A DNA stretch of 14,710 bases from Candidatus Thiodictyon intracellulare (GTDB lineage Bacteria > Pseudomonadota > Gammaproteobacteria > Chromatiales > Chromatiaceae): assembly GCA_016292295.1 (NCBI GenBank), contig JADNEJ010000197.1, forward strand, positions 1-14,710. The letters are read 5' to 3'. Position 1 is the first letter of the stretch, and each line of letters begins with the position of its first letter. A program made the translations under genes and the position numbers. The notes beneath the pieces are model-generated. The model saw only the letters and a list, made by a program, of their open reading frames with translations, was not told where the DNA came from and searched no databases. Of the stretch, positions 1-7,881 are shown in pieces.

Positions 1-346
1 CCATCGGGTGGAAGCGGCGCATCGGCAGTAGCACTCCGGCCATCGGGCAGCCATCGGGGTTGATCCCGACAGCGTACCGGACTCGCCGCCCCGACGGGGC
101 CCCGAAGTCCGACAGGCTGTTAGTTGATACGGATATAGAATTCAACCACCCGATTTCTGCTATGGTTACGATCTTAGCCGCGCGAAAGCGGCCGGACAAA
201 CTGAGAAAGAGCTTGATGGCTCTCATGCCCGGTCTCCGGCGCGGTGTCCCGAGCGTCAAGGAGCGGGGCGGGACGCCCCGCCTCCAGTCAGTCGTCTATC
301 ATTAATTCGTGTTTTCCACATACTGATTTTCTACTGAAAATCAGTA
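1..346. other. Left-edge region without a recognisable gene
   Basis: This stretch lies downstream of prfA and holds nothing I recognise. One plus-strand frame is open from the left edge to a TAA at 303-305. Its third-position GC is clearly lower than in the real genes here, and its product resembles no family I know. An AT-richer patch lies at about 119-180. The tetramer-rich motif CCATCGGG occurs three times within the first 60 bases (1, 40, 51). The region holds two hairpins, listed separately. The usual neighbour here, prmC (RF methyltransferase), is absent. Confidence 0.5.
263..281. repeat. GC-rich hairpin
   Basis: The arms GCGGGGCG (263-270) and CGCCCCGC (274-281) are perfectly complementary across a GGA loop. 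Read on the minus strand, the stem lies about 65 bases past the prfA stop and is followed by TCCTTG, so it could be a weak terminator of the hemA-prfA transcript. There is no real U-tract, so this role is only a possibility. Confidence 0.4.
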
Positions 347-347
347 T
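320..347. repeat. 12-bp perfect hairpin touching the prfA stop codon
   Basis: Arms 320-331 (ATACTGATTTTC) and 336-347 (GAAAATCAGTAT) pair perfectly around a TACT loop. The last base of the right arm is already part of the prfA stop codon (TGA on the minus strand, 349-347). It sits where a terminator of the hemA-prfA transcript would be, but no T-run follows the stem on either strand. It may act as an RNA 3'-end stabiliser, a Rho-associated stem or an unusual terminator. Confidence 0.5.
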
Positions 348-1426
348 CAGTCACCCATCATCGTGATGAGCTGTTCGGCCTGATATTCGGCCAGCAACGG
401 CTCGACGATCTGATCGAGCGCCCCCTCCATGACCTCATCGAGCTTGTAGAGGGTGAGGTTGATGCGGTGGTCGGTGAGCCGGTTCTGAGGGAAGTTGTAG
501 GTGCGGATGCGCTCGGAGCGGTCGCCGCTGCCGACCTGGAGCTTGCGGGACTGGGATTCGGCGGCGGCCTGGGTGCCCTGGGCCGCCGCGAGCAGGCGCG
601 CATGCAGGAGCGACAGGGCGCGCGCCTTGTTCTTGTGTTGGGAACGCTCCTCCTGGCACTCCACCACCAGGCCTGAGGGCAGGTGAGTGATGCGCACGGC
701 AGAGTCGGTCTTGTTGATGTGCTGGCCGCCGGCGCCGGAGGCGCGGTAGGTGTCGATGCGCAGATCCCCAGCGTTAATGTCGATGGCGTCGATTGATTCG
801 ACCTCGGGCAACACGGCGACGGTGCAGGCGGAGGTATGCACCCGGCCCTGGGACTCGGTCTCGGGGACGCGCTGCACCCGGTGGGCGCCAGGCTCGAACT
901 TGAGCCGGGAATAGACGCCGCTGCCGCTGATGCGCACCACGACCTCCTTGTAGCCGCCCAACTCTCCCTGGCTCTCGCTGTAGACCTCGGTGCGCCAGCC
1001 GCGGACCTCCGCATAGCGCAGGTACATGCGCAGCAGGTTGCCGGCGAAGAGCCCCGCCTCAGCCCCGCCGGTACCTGCGCGCACCTCGAGAAAGCAGTTG
1101 CACTGGTCCTTGGGGTCCAGCGGGACCAGGAGTCGGTGCAGTTCGGGTTCCAGGGCGTCGCGACGGGCGGTGGCGGCGACCACTTCGTCCCGGGCCAGGG
1201 GGGCCATCTCGGGATCGGCCAGCAGTTCTTCGGTCGCCGCCAGTTCCGCCTCGGTCTCCCGATAGCGCCCGAAGCAGGTCACCAGGGGCTCCAGCTGAGC
1301 ATACTCGCGACCCAGGTCACGAAAGCGGTTGGTGTCGAACTGGGTCGCGGCGTCCGACATCAGCGCCGTGATCTCGCTGAAGCGCTCGTCCATGCGCTCC
1401 AGCCGGTCGCGGATCGAGCGGTTCAT
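347..1426 (-). CDS. prfA: Peptide chain release factor 1 (RF1)
   Basis: RF1 reads UAA and UAG stop codons in the ribosomal A site and triggers hydrolysis of peptidyl-tRNA. The product is 359 aa, against 360 in E. coli, so it is full length. The N-terminal part is the helical domain 1. The codon-reading tripeptide P-E-T is at residues 188-190 within [16 protein letters not shown], which marks RF1 (PxT) rather than RF2 (SPF). The catalytic GGQ is at 233-235 in [16 protein letters not shown], exactly the E. coli position. The ATG (1426-1424) overlaps the hemA stop in an ATGA arrangement, so the two genes are translationally coupled. The methyltransferase gene prmC, which modifies the GGQ glutamine and usually follows prfA, is not present downstream in this window. 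Confidence 0.98.
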   Translation of the reverse strand: MNRSIRDRLERMDERFSEITALMSDAATQFDTNRFRDLGREYAQLEPLVTCFGRYRETEAELAATEELLADPEMAPLARDEVVAATARRDALEPELHRLLVPLDPKDQCNCFLEVRAGTGGAEAGLFAGNLLRMYLRYAEVRGWRTEVYSESQGELGGYKEVVVRISGSGVYSRLKFEPGAHRVQRVPETESQGRVHTSACTVAVLPEVESIDAIDINAGDLRIDTYRASGAGGQHINKTDSAVRITHLPSGLVVECQEERSQHKNKARALSLLHARLLAAAQGTQAAAESQSRKLQVGSGDRSERIRTYNFPQNRLTDHRINLTLYKLDEVMEGALDQIVEPLLAEYQAEQLITMMGD

Positions 1427-2700
1427 TGGGGCGGGGCGGCCTGCACCGCGGGACCGAGCTGGAACAGCTCGTTGGCGGCTTCCAGGATGTCGGCCTCACC
1501 CTCCCGCGCGGCCTGGCGCAGCCGGGTGCTGGGGGCGTGCAGCAGCTTGTTGGTGAGGGTGTGAGCGAGGAAGGTCAGCACATCGGGAGCGGACTTGCCG
1601 GCCTCGAGCTGGCGCTTGGCCCGCTCCAGGACCTCGTCGCGCAGGTGTTCGGCGCGGCTGCGGTAATCCTGGATGACGCTCGCGGCGTCGAGCGAGCGCA
1701 GCCAGGCCATGAATTCCTCGACGTGGAAGGCGACGATCTCCTCGGCCTCCAGGGCCGCCGCCTGGCGCGAGCGCAGCCCCTCGTCGATGACGCTCTGGAG
1801 GTCGTCGACCGTGTAGAGATAGACATCGGTCAGGGAGGCGACCTCAGGCTCGATGTCGCGCGGGACGGCGATGTCCACCATGAACATTGGCCGATGGCGG
1901 CGCTTCCTAAGCGCCCGCTCCACCGTGCCCTTGCCCAGTACCGGCAAGGGGCTCGCGGTGGAAGAGATCACGATGTCCGCGCCCGCCAGATGGTTGGCGA
2001 TCTCGGTCAGAGCGATGGCGAAGCCGTCGAACTGGGCGGCCACCTCGTGGGCACGCTCCACGGTGCGGTTGGCCACGATGATGCGCCCGATGCCGTTCTG
2101 GTGCAGGTGCCGAGCGACCAGTTCAATGGTCTCACCGGCGCCGATCAGCATCGCCGTCTGTTGCGACAGGTCGCTGAAAATCTGGCGCGCCAGGCTGACC
2201 GCGGCGAAGGCCACCGAGATCGGGCTGCTGCCAATGGCGGTGTCGGTGCGGACCGTCTTGGCGACCGAGAAGCCGTGCTGAAACAGGCGTGAGAGCAGCT
2301 TACCGGTGGCGGTGCAGCCGGTCGCGGTGGCGAAGGCGCTCTTGACCTGGCCCAGGATCTGGGGCTCGCCCAAGACCATGGAGTCCAGGCCACAGCCCAC
2401 GCGCAGCAGGTGGGTCACCGCGTCCCGGCCCGCGTGGGCATAGAGGAAGGAGTTGACCCGCTCGTGCGCCACGCCGTGGAAGCCGCCCAGCCAGTGGCGT
2501 ACCGTCTCCTCGCCCCCATCGTCGGTGGCACAGTAGACCTCGGTGCGGTTGCAGGTGGAGAGCACCACGGCCTCGTGGATACCCTCGTGTCTGCGCAGGT
2601 CGCGCAGTGCCCCGGCGATAATGTCTGGTCCGAAGGTGATGCGCTCGCGCACCTCGATCGGGGCCGTCTTGTGATTGAGTCCGATGACCAGCAGTTTCAT
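1423..2700 (-). CDS. hemA: Glutamyl-tRNA reductase
   Basis: The enzyme reduces glutamyl-tRNA(Glu) with NADPH to glutamate-1-semialdehyde, the first committed step of C5-pathway tetrapyrrole (heme, cobalamin, chlorophyll) synthesis. The 425-aa protein begins with the family signature [19 protein letters not shown]. The nucleophilic cysteine is C50 in STCNRTEVY, and H97 is the conserved histidine near it. [19 protein letters not shown] (102-120) is the most conserved block. The NADPH-binding domain shows LIGAGE (185-190) with ANRT further on. The C-terminal part is the helical dimerisation domain. The ATG at 2700 gives the standard N-terminus, although the ribosome binding site is weak. The gene is divergent from the TPR gene across a 203-bp spacer and overlaps prfA by four bases. 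Confidence 0.98.
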   Translation of the reverse strand: MKLLVIGLNHKTAPIEVRERITFGPDIIAGALRDLRRHEGIHEAVVLSTCNRTEVYCATDDGGEETVRHWLGGFHGVAHERVNSFLYAHAGRDAVTHLLRVGCGLDSMVLGEPQILGQVKSAFATATGCTATGKLLSRLFQHGFSVAKTVRTDTAIGSSPISVAFAAVSLARQIFSDLSQQTAMLIGAGETIELVARHLHQNGIGRIIVANRTVERAHEVAAQFDGFAIALTEIANHLAGADIVISSTASPLPVLGKGTVERALRKRRHRPMFMVDIAVPRDIEPEVASLTDVYLYTVDDLQSVIDEGLRSRQAAALEAEEIVAFHVEEFMAWLRSLDAASVIQDYRSRAEHLRDEVLERAKRQLEAGKSAPDVLTFLAHTLTNKLLHAPSTRLRQAAREGEADILEAANELFQLGPAVQAAPPQ

Positions 2701-2728
2701 GTTGAGACCAACAAATTTGGACCCCGCG

Positions 2729-2756
2729 ATTGTCCGGCTTATGGCGCCAGATGCAA
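2729..2756 (-). promoter_or_regulatory. Possible hemA-prfA promoter
   Basis: On the minus strand, TTGCAT (2756-2751) and GACAAT (2734-2729) are spaced by 16 bases. This would place the transcript start about 20 bases before the hemA ATG. The matches to sigma-70 consensus are only 3/6 and 4/6, so this is a weak prediction. Confidence 0.28.
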
Positions 2757-2871
2757 GTCATGGTTGCCGAGGATTGCGTCAGGACGCTCGGACACCGTGC
2801 TGCTCAAGGCCCGCGGCGAGCGCACATGCTGCCGTAAGTCGATCTCCGCCGCCAGTGCGCACCGGCCCCGG

Positions 2872-2896
2872 TATACTCGCCCCCTGGAAACCAGGA
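2872..2896 (+). promoter_or_regulatory. -10 element and RBS ahead of the TPR gene
   Basis: TATACT at 2872-2877 is a good sigma-70 -10 box in otherwise GC-rich DNA. I see no matching -35 box at 16-18 bases. AGGA at 2893-2896 lies 7 bases before the ATG at 2904 and fixes that start. The predicted leader would be only about 20 bases long. This promoter probably drives the TPR-ispE unit and perhaps the tRNA. Confidence 0.5.
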
Positions 2897-2903
2897 ACCC
2901 CTC

Positions 2904-4910
2904 ATGAGCGCCTCTTCGATGCCCGACATGCCGTCCCAGAAGTCCCGCGGGATCGGTCCCGCCGCCGGACTTTTTTGCGTCCTGTGCCTCGGCGCTCTGA
3001 GCGCGCCCGCGGCGGAGCCGAACCCAGTGTCGGCGGCCCCTGCACTGGCGCTGCCGGCGCCCCTCCCAGCCACCGGGGACGCCTCCAGGTCTGCGTCGGC
3101 GACCGGGGCGGAGTCGGCCGCCGACGCAGACCTGGAGGATCGCCGCCAGGCCCTGTCACAACCGACGCCCCCGGACCAGCCGGCCGGCAGCGCGGCGCAT
3201 CGAGTGCCGCCCACGGACGGCCCGCGTACCCGCGATAGTCTGGACGCCGACCTGGTGTACGCCGTGCTGGTCGCCGAGGTGGCGGCGCGCCGCGGTGACC
3301 TGGTGATAGCATTTGCTCACTACCTGCACGCCGCACAACTGGTCCGCGACCCCAAGATAGCCGAGTTGGCGGTTCGCACCGCGATCAGCGGTGATGACGA
3401 CGCGGGGGCCGCGCGCGCGGTGGCCCTGTGGCTGGAGATAGCGCCGAACTCCCCGGGGGCGCACCAGATCGCCGCCGTCCTGCGCCTGAAGGCGGGCGAG
3501 CGCGAGGAGGCGCTGGTGCACCTGACGCGGGTAGTCCAACTGGCCGCGGATCCCGAATATGGCTACCAGCAGGCGGCGGGCATCATCGGCCGGGCGGCCA
3601 GCCCACCGGAGCGGGTCGCGTTGATGAGCGCACTGGTCGCGCGCGATGAGACCAACGCCGACGCCCAGCAGGCCTTGGCGATGGTGGCCGCGAGCGTCGA
3701 CCAGTTCGAGGTCGCCGCCGCCACTGCGGCCCGCGCCCAGGCGCTGCGCCCGGACTGGGACAAGCCGCGCCTATTCGTGGTCAAGCTCCTGCTCGCCGAG
3801 GGTAAACGCGGCGAGGCGCGGGCACAGATCGAACAATTCATCGCCGCACGACCGGATGATCGCACTCTGCGCCTGCTCTACGCCCAGTACCTGATCGATG
3901 AGAAGGACTATCCCGGCGCCCGGAGCGTCTTCACTCAGTTGCTTCAGGACCAGCCGCGGGCGCCGGAGGTCCTGTTCGCCGCCGGCATCCTGTCCTTGGA
4001 GTTGGACGATCTTGCAGCCGCACGCGATTATCTCACCCGTCTCTACGAGACCGGCGAGCGCCGCGACGAGGCCAGTTTCTATCTGGGCCAGATCGAGGAG
4101 CGGGCCGAGCAGCCGAGCGCGGCGATCGACTGGTATGCCAAGAGCCAGGGCGCCAACCTGATGGAGGTACGGCTGCGCACGGCCGTCCTACGGGCCAAGG
4201 CTGGCGAAGTCGAGCGCGCCCGCGAGATCATCCAACAATTGCGCGACCTGGCGCCGGACGAAGCGCCCGCGCTCTTCCTCGCCGAGGCCGAGATCCTGGC
4301 CCAGGTGGGGCGCCTGGACGCGGCCATGCAGGTCTATGCCGATGCGCTCGCCGTCTTTCAGGACGACGCGCAGCTGCTCTATGGGCGCGCCATGCACGCG
4401 GTGAAACTTGAGCGCATCGGGCAGGCCGAGCAGGACCTGCGGCGCATCATCGAGCAGCATCCGGACCACGCCGACGCACTCAATGCCCTGGGCTATACGC
4501 TGGCGGATCGCACCGACCGATATCAGGAGGCCCAGGGGTATATCGAGCGCGCCTACCAGCTCAAGCCCACGCAGCCGGCGATCCTCGACAGTGCCGGGTG
4601 GGTGAACTACAAGCTCGGCCGCTACGAGGCGGCCTTGGAGTACCTGCGCAAAGCCAACGACGCCATGAAGGACGGGGAGATCGCCGCCCATCTAGGCGAG
4701 GTCCTATGGGCCCTGGACCGCCAGGCCGAAGCTCAGGCAGTCTGGGATGCGGCCCTCAAAGACCACCCAGACCACGCCTATCTGCTCAAAGTGATGGGGC
4801 GCCATCCAGTGCCAGACATGGCCGAGCCCAGCGGCGAAACGCCCCAGGAAGCCGCGCCCCAGCTCCCGAATCCGGCTCCAAATCAGGCCGGAAGTGAGAC
4901 GCCGCAGTGA
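2904..4910 (+). CDS. Exported tetratricopeptide-repeat protein
   Basis: This 668-aa protein matches in position and layout the TPR protein found upstream of lolB-ispE in Pseudomonas and purple sulfur bacteria. Residues 1-37 look like a Sec signal peptide: basic residues, the hydrophobic stretch AAGLFCVLCLGALS, then APAA before E38. I see no clear lipobox, so it is probably periplasmic. Residues 38 to about 112 are an Ala/Pro/Ser-rich linker. Roughly 113-635 is a superhelix of TPR units, clearest near the C-terminus (ADALNALGYTLADR, AILDSAGWVNYKLGRY). A Pro/Glu-rich tail follows. TPR arrays mediate protein-protein contacts; the partner is unknown, although the link to lolB elsewhere suggests an envelope role. 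The stop TGA overlaps the ispE GTG. A 20-bp perfect inverted repeat lies within codons 60-79. Confidence 0.9.
   Translation: MSASSMPDMPSQKSRGIGPAAGLFCVLCLGALSAPAAEPNPVSAAPALALPAPLPATGDASRSASATGAESAADADLEDRRQALSQPTPPDQPAGSAAHRVPPTDGPRTRDSLDADLVYAVLVAEVAARRGDLVIAFAHYLHAAQLVRDPKIAELAVRTAISGDDDAGAARAVALWLEIAPNSPGAHQIAAVLRLKAGEREEALVHLTRVVQLAADPEYGYQQAAGIIGRAASPPERVALMSALVARDETNADAQQALAMVAASVDQFEVAAATAARAQALRPDWDKPRLFVVKLLLAEGKRGEARAQIEQFIAARPDDRTLRLLYAQYLIDEKDYPGARSVFTQLLQDQPRAPEVLFAAGILSLELDDLAAARDYLTRLYETGERRDEASFYLGQIEERAEQPSAAIDWYAKSQGANLMEVRLRTAVLRAKAGEVERAREIIQQLRDLAPDEAPALFLAEAEILAQVGRLDAAMQVYADALAVFQDDAQLLYGRAMHAVKLERIGQAEQDLRRIIEQHPDHADALNALGYTLADRTDRYQEAQGYIERAYQLKPTQPAILDSAGWVNYKLGRYEAALEYLRKANDAMKDGEIAAHLGEVLWALDRQAEAQAVWDAALKDHPDHAYLLKVMGRHPVPDMAEPSGETPQEAAPQLPNPAPNQAGSETPQ
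3083..3139. repeat. 20-bp perfect inverted repeat inside the TPR gene
   Basis: Arm 3083-3102 (CCTCCAGGTCTGCGTCGGCG) is perfectly complementary to 3120-3139, with a 17-base loop. After one A-C mismatch, three more pairs (3104-3106 with 3116-3118) can form. It encodes part of the low-complexity linker (residues 60-79). In mRNA it would be a very stable hairpin about 180 bases after the start codon. No T-run follows it, so it is not a standard terminator. Confidence 0.85.
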
Positions 4911-5785
4911 ACCCGGAACCGAACGCACCTGCCTGGCCGGCTCCGGCCAAGCTGAATCTGATGCTGCACGTCCTGGGCCGGCGCCCGGACGGCTACCACC
5001 GACTGCAGACCGTTTTTCAATTCATCGATCGCTGCGATCACCTGTGGTTCAGACCACGGGACGACGGCCGGATCCACCGCGCCGACGCTCTGCCCGGGGT
5101 CCCCGAGTCCGCGGACCTGACGCTGCGGGCCGCCCGCGCCTTGCAGGCCCACTGTGGTAGTCCGCAGGGGGCGGACATCCGCCTGGAGAAGGCCCTGCCA
5201 ATAGGTGGGGGGCTGGGCGGCGGCAGCTCGGACGCCGCCACCACCCTGGTCGCCCTGAACCGGCTCTGGGGCCTCGATCTGCCCGAAGACGAACTGGCCG
5301 GGATCGCCCTGCCGCTGGGGGCCGACGTGCCGGTCTTCGTGCGCAGCCGGGCGGCCTGGGCCGAGGGGGTCGGCGAGCAACTCACCGCGGTCGAGTTGCC
5401 TGAGCCCTGGTATCTGGTCCTGACCCCAGCCGGCCAGGTCTCCACCGCGGCGGTCTTTGGGGACCCGCAATTGACGCGGAACTCGCTTCCCGTCACACTT
5501 GCCGACTTCGTTGCGGGTGACCGGCGAAACGATTGTCTCGGGGTCGTGCGTCGCGGTTACCCCGAGGTGGCAGCCGCGCTGGACTGGCTGCAAGGCGTCG
5601 GTGGTGGTCAACTCACTGGTACCGGCGGGTGCGTCTTCGCGGTCTTTGCCGATCAGCACAGCGCGCTCGCCGCCCGCGACTTGGCGCCGCTCCGGTTTGG
5701 AGCCTTCGTGGCGCGGGGGCTAAACCGCTCACCGCTCTTGGAGCGGTTGGCATCGGAGCCCGGGTTGCATCACGCCGACCACTGA
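4907..5785 (+). CDS. ispE: 4-diphosphocytidyl-2-C-methyl-D-erythritol kinase
   Basis: IspE phosphorylates CDP-methylerythritol with ATP in the MEP pathway of isoprenoid synthesis. The 292-aa product is close to the E. coli length (283). It has the N-terminal PAKLNL with K15 (catalytic lysine). The GHMP-kinase ATP loop is PIGGGLGGGSSDAA (98-111), and the catalytic aspartate is D140 in LGADVPVF. A GTGG segment near residues 240-242 fits the third GHMP motif. The start is GTG at 4907, overlapping the TPR stop as GTGA. No ATG is available before the conserved core, so coupling to the upstream gene is likely. In related genomes lolB lies between these two genes; here it is missing. The tRNA-Gln gene follows 26 bases after the stop. 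Confidence 0.97.
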   Translation: MNPEPNAPAWPAPAKLNLMLHVLGRRPDGYHRLQTVFQFIDRCDHLWFRPRDDGRIHRADALPGVPESADLTLRAARALQAHCGSPQGADIRLEKALPIGGGLGGGSSDAATTLVALNRLWGLDLPEDELAGIALPLGADVPVFVRSRAAWAEGVGEQLTAVELPEPWYLVLTPAGQVSTAAVFGDPQLTRNSLPVTLADFVAGDRRNDCLGVVRRGYPEVAAALDWLQGVGGGQLTGTGGCVFAVFADQHSALAARDLAPLRFGAFVARGLNRSPLLERLASEPGLHHADH

Positions 5786-5811
5786 TCACTGACTACTGAT
5801 CGCACTATTAT

Positions 5812-5886
5812 TGGGGCGTCGCCAAGCGGTAAGGCACCGGGTTTTGATCCCGGCATCCCCAGGTTCGAATCCTGGCGCCCCAGCCA
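5812..5886 (+). tRNA. tRNA-Gln (anticodon UUG)
   Basis: The 75-base sequence folds as a complete cloverleaf. The acceptor stem pairs TGGGGCG (5812-5818) with CGCCCCA (5876-5882), followed by discriminator G and encoded CCA (5884-5886). The anticodon stem CCGGG/CCCGG encloses the loop TTTTGAT with anticodon TTG, which reads CAA. The T arm carries GGTTCGAATCC. The U-A first acceptor pair is typical of bacterial tRNA-Gln. A tRNA-Gln between ispE and prs is a known arrangement in Pseudomonas and its relatives. Confidence 0.97.
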
Positions 5887-5938
5887 ATTCAATGTCGGCG
5901 TCCCCTGACACCCGCCCATATCAGACCGGAATTTTGCC

Positions 5939-6892
5939 TTGCTAGCCAGTCATATGATGGTCTTTTCCGGGAACGCGAACCCGGAACTCTCAGCCGAGAT
6001 CGCCCACCACCTGGGGTTATCCCTGGGCAAGGCCGTGGTCGGTCAGTTCAGCGACGGCGAGGTGATGGCCGAAATCCAGGAGAACGTGCGCGGTCGCGAC
6101 GTCTTCGTGGTCCAGCCCACGGGCGCCCCCACCAACGATAACCTGATGGAACTGCTGGTGCTGATGGACGCCCTGCGCTGGGCCTCGGCCAAACGCATCA
6201 CCGCCGTCATCCCCTATTTCGGGTACGCCCGCCAGGACCGGCGGCCGCGATCGGCACGGGTGCCGATCACCGCCCGGCTGGTCGCCAAGATGATCGGTCA
6301 GGCCGGAGCGGATCGCGTCCTGACCATGGACCTGCACGCGGATTTGATCCAGGGGTTCTTCGATATCCCGGTCGACAATGTCTACTCATCGCCGATCCTG
6401 CTCGGGGATGTCTGGCGCCAGAAGCACCCGAACCTGATCGTGGTCTCGCCGGACGTGGGGGGTGTGGTGCGGGCACGAGCGCTCGCCAAGCGTCTCGACG
6501 ACGCGGATCTCGCCATCATCGACAAGCGTCGGCCCAAAGCCAACGAGGCCCAAGTGATGAACATCATCGGCGACGTGGCCGGCCGCTCCTGCGTCATGAT
6601 CGACGATCTGGTAGACACCGCCGGGACCCTGTGCCGCGCCGCCGCCGCGCTGAAGGAGCACGGCGCCCAGCGGGTCGTAGCCTACTGTACCCACGCGGTC
6701 CTATCTGGACCCGCCGTGGACACCATCACCGACTCGGTGCTGGATGAACTGGTGGTCACCAACACCATCCCGCTGCGCCCCGAGGCACGCAATTGCCCGC
6801 GCATCCGCCAACTGAGCATCGGCGAGTTGCTGGCCGAGACCATGCGACGAGTGTCCAATGAGGAGTCCGTCAGCTCGCTCTTCATGGATTGA
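5939..6892 (+). CDS. prs: Ribose-phosphate pyrophosphokinase (PRPP synthase)
   Basis: The enzyme makes PRPP from ribose-5-phosphate and ATP, feeding purine, pyrimidine, histidine, tryptophan and NAD synthesis. The product is 317 aa with the listed start (E. coli 315). It shows FSDGE (37-41), [19 protein letters not shown] (94-102), catalytic-site DLHAD with H133, the flexible-loop KRRPK and the PRPP-binding loop [11 protein letters not shown] (221-231). The start codon is uncertain. TTG at 5939 has GGA 8 bases upstream and gives an N-terminus of normal length; ATG at 5954 or 5957 would give [10 protein letters not shown] but has no visible Shine-Dalgarno. The gene ends just before a strong hairpin (6895-6925). 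Confidence 0.97.
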   Translation: MLASHMMVFSGNANPELSAEIAHHLGLSLGKAVVGQFSDGEVMAEIQENVRGRDVFVVQPTGAPTNDNLMELLVLMDALRWASAKRITAVIPYFGYARQDRRPRSARVPITARLVAKMIGQAGADRVLTMDLHADLIQGFFDIPVDNVYSSPILLGDVWRQKHPNLIVVSPDVGGVVRARALAKRLDDADLAIIDKRRPKANEAQVMNIIGDVAGRSCVMIDDLVDTAGTLCRAAAALKEHGAQRVVAYCTHAVLSGPAVDTITDSVLDELVVTNTIPLRPEARNCPRIRQLSIGELLAETMRRVSNEESVSSLFMD

Positions 6893-6894
6893 AC

Positions 6895-6925
6895 CTCTTT
6901 TTTTGGCTTGGGGCCAAAAAAAGAG
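6895..6925. repeat. 13-bp perfect hairpin after prs
   Basis: Arm 6895-6907 (CTCTTTTTTTGGC) pairs perfectly with 6913-6925 (GCCAAAAAAAGAG) around TTGGG. It starts two bases after the prs stop, so a 3'-end role is likely. The T-run is on the 5' side of the GC core and the A-run on the 3' side, the reverse of a canonical intrinsic terminator, on both strands. The following 261 bases up to rplY contain no convincing gene or promoter that I could identify. Confidence 0.7.
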
Positions 6926-7186
6926 TAGTTGAATGCAAGTCGTATAAGCGCGTGGAGCGTTGGAAACCATTGCTCCACGGATGAACCATCGGCGTTTCCA
7001 GCGTTATTCGTTATTGAGTCGCCTTTGCGTTGCCCTGTTCTTTGCGTCCCCCATGGTATCAACCGGGGAGGCCGTTCGGTCGTATTTTCGGTTATGTGCG
7101 GACGCGTTTTTTGGTCCGTACCTTGTGTGCTGGGAACCTGGTCGCGGGCCCCGCCGCTTTGTTTGTGATTCAACTGGAGAACGCCC

Positions 7187-7801
7187 ATGAGCGTAAATTT
7201 TGACGTCTTGGCCGAGCCCCGTAGCGATACAGGTAAGGGTGCGAGCCGCCGCCTGCGTCGCCAGGGCCTGATCCCGGCCATCGTGTATGGGGGTCATCAG
7301 GAACCGCAGATGATCTCGCTACGGCACAACATGATCCTGCGTCACCTAGAGCACGAGTCCTTCTACTCCCATGTGCTGAACCTCAAGATCGGCGACGTCG
7401 ATACCCCGGTGGTGCTCAAGGACCTGCAGCGCCACCCGGCCAAGCCTTTCATCCTGCACGCGGATTTCATGCGCGTGAGCCAGGACGAGCAGCTGCGCAT
7501 GGTGGTGCCGCTGCACTTCCTGAACGTGGAGAAGTCCACCGGCGCCAAGGCCGGCGGCCATGCCTCCCACACCATGACCGAGATCGAGATTACCTGCCTG
7601 CCGAAGGACCTACCGGAGTATATCGGGCTGGATATCGCGGCCATGGAGGTGGGCGACATCATCCACCTGTCCGAGATCCCGCTGCCCGATGGCGTCGCAC
7701 TGGTCCATGCTCAAGACCCTGATGAGCCGGTGGTCGTGATGCACGCCGCCCATGCCGGGGCGGAAACGGACGGCGAGGAGACCGAGGGCGGCGCCGCTTG
7801 A
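7187..7801 (+). CDS. rplY: Large ribosomal subunit protein bL25, long CTC/TL5 form
   Basis: bL25 binds 5S rRNA in the large ribosomal subunit. The 204-aa protein is the two-domain form, not the 94-aa E. coli form. Residues 1 to about 95 are the 5S-binding barrel (SDTGKGASRRLRRQGLIPAIVYGG, then LKDLQRHPAKPFILHADF). Residues about 96-185 are the second beta domain found in CTC/TL5 proteins, and an acidic Gly/Glu-rich tail ends the protein. The ATG at 7187 has GGAGA 6 bases upstream (7176-7180). pth follows closely on the same strand. The 294-base gap after prs and the hairpin there suggest that rplY has its own promoter, but I could not pick one with confidence. Confidence 0.97.
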   Translation: MSVNFDVLAEPRSDTGKGASRRLRRQGLIPAIVYGGHQEPQMISLRHNMILRHLEHESFYSHVLNLKIGDVDTPVVLKDLQRHPAKPFILHADFMRVSQDEQLRMVVPLHFLNVEKSTGAKAGGHASHTMTEIEITCLPKDLPEYIGLDIAAMEVGDIIHLSEIPLPDGVALVHAQDPDEPVVVMHAAHAGAETDGEETEGGAA

Positions 7802-7881
7802 TCGGGCCCGCCGCGGACCCGCAGGACACCGGCACGGCGGAGTCTCCGTCGGGCCGGCTCCCGCCCGAGGCAAACACCGCT

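Noticed and set aside
60..305. 81-aa plus-strand frame with TTG start at the left edge
   Set aside because: Its third-position GC is low compared with the real genes, there is no RBS and the product is not recognisable. It could be a decayed gene but I cannot support it.
836..1564. 242-aa plus-strand open frame opposite prfA
   Set aside because: It is antisense to the well-supported prfA/hemA genes. High GC makes long open frames opposite real genes common, and the product resembles nothing.
1426..2292. 288-aa plus-strand open frame opposite hemA
   Set aside because: It mirrors the coding frame of hemA, with no RBS context or family match.
5781..5800. Threefold ACTGA repeat at the end of ispE
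   Set aside because: The units are short and irregularly spaced, and they are easily explained by chance around the stop codon.
6960..7190. 76-aa frame with a hydrophobic segment between prs and rplY
   Set aside because: It has a TTG start with no RBS, unusual composition and overlap with the rplY start region.
7798..7881. N-terminal extension of Pth from a TTG overlapping the rplY stop
   Set aside because: The added residues are Pro/Gly-rich and outside the family; the ATG at 7882 with GAGG upstream gives the normal Pth length.
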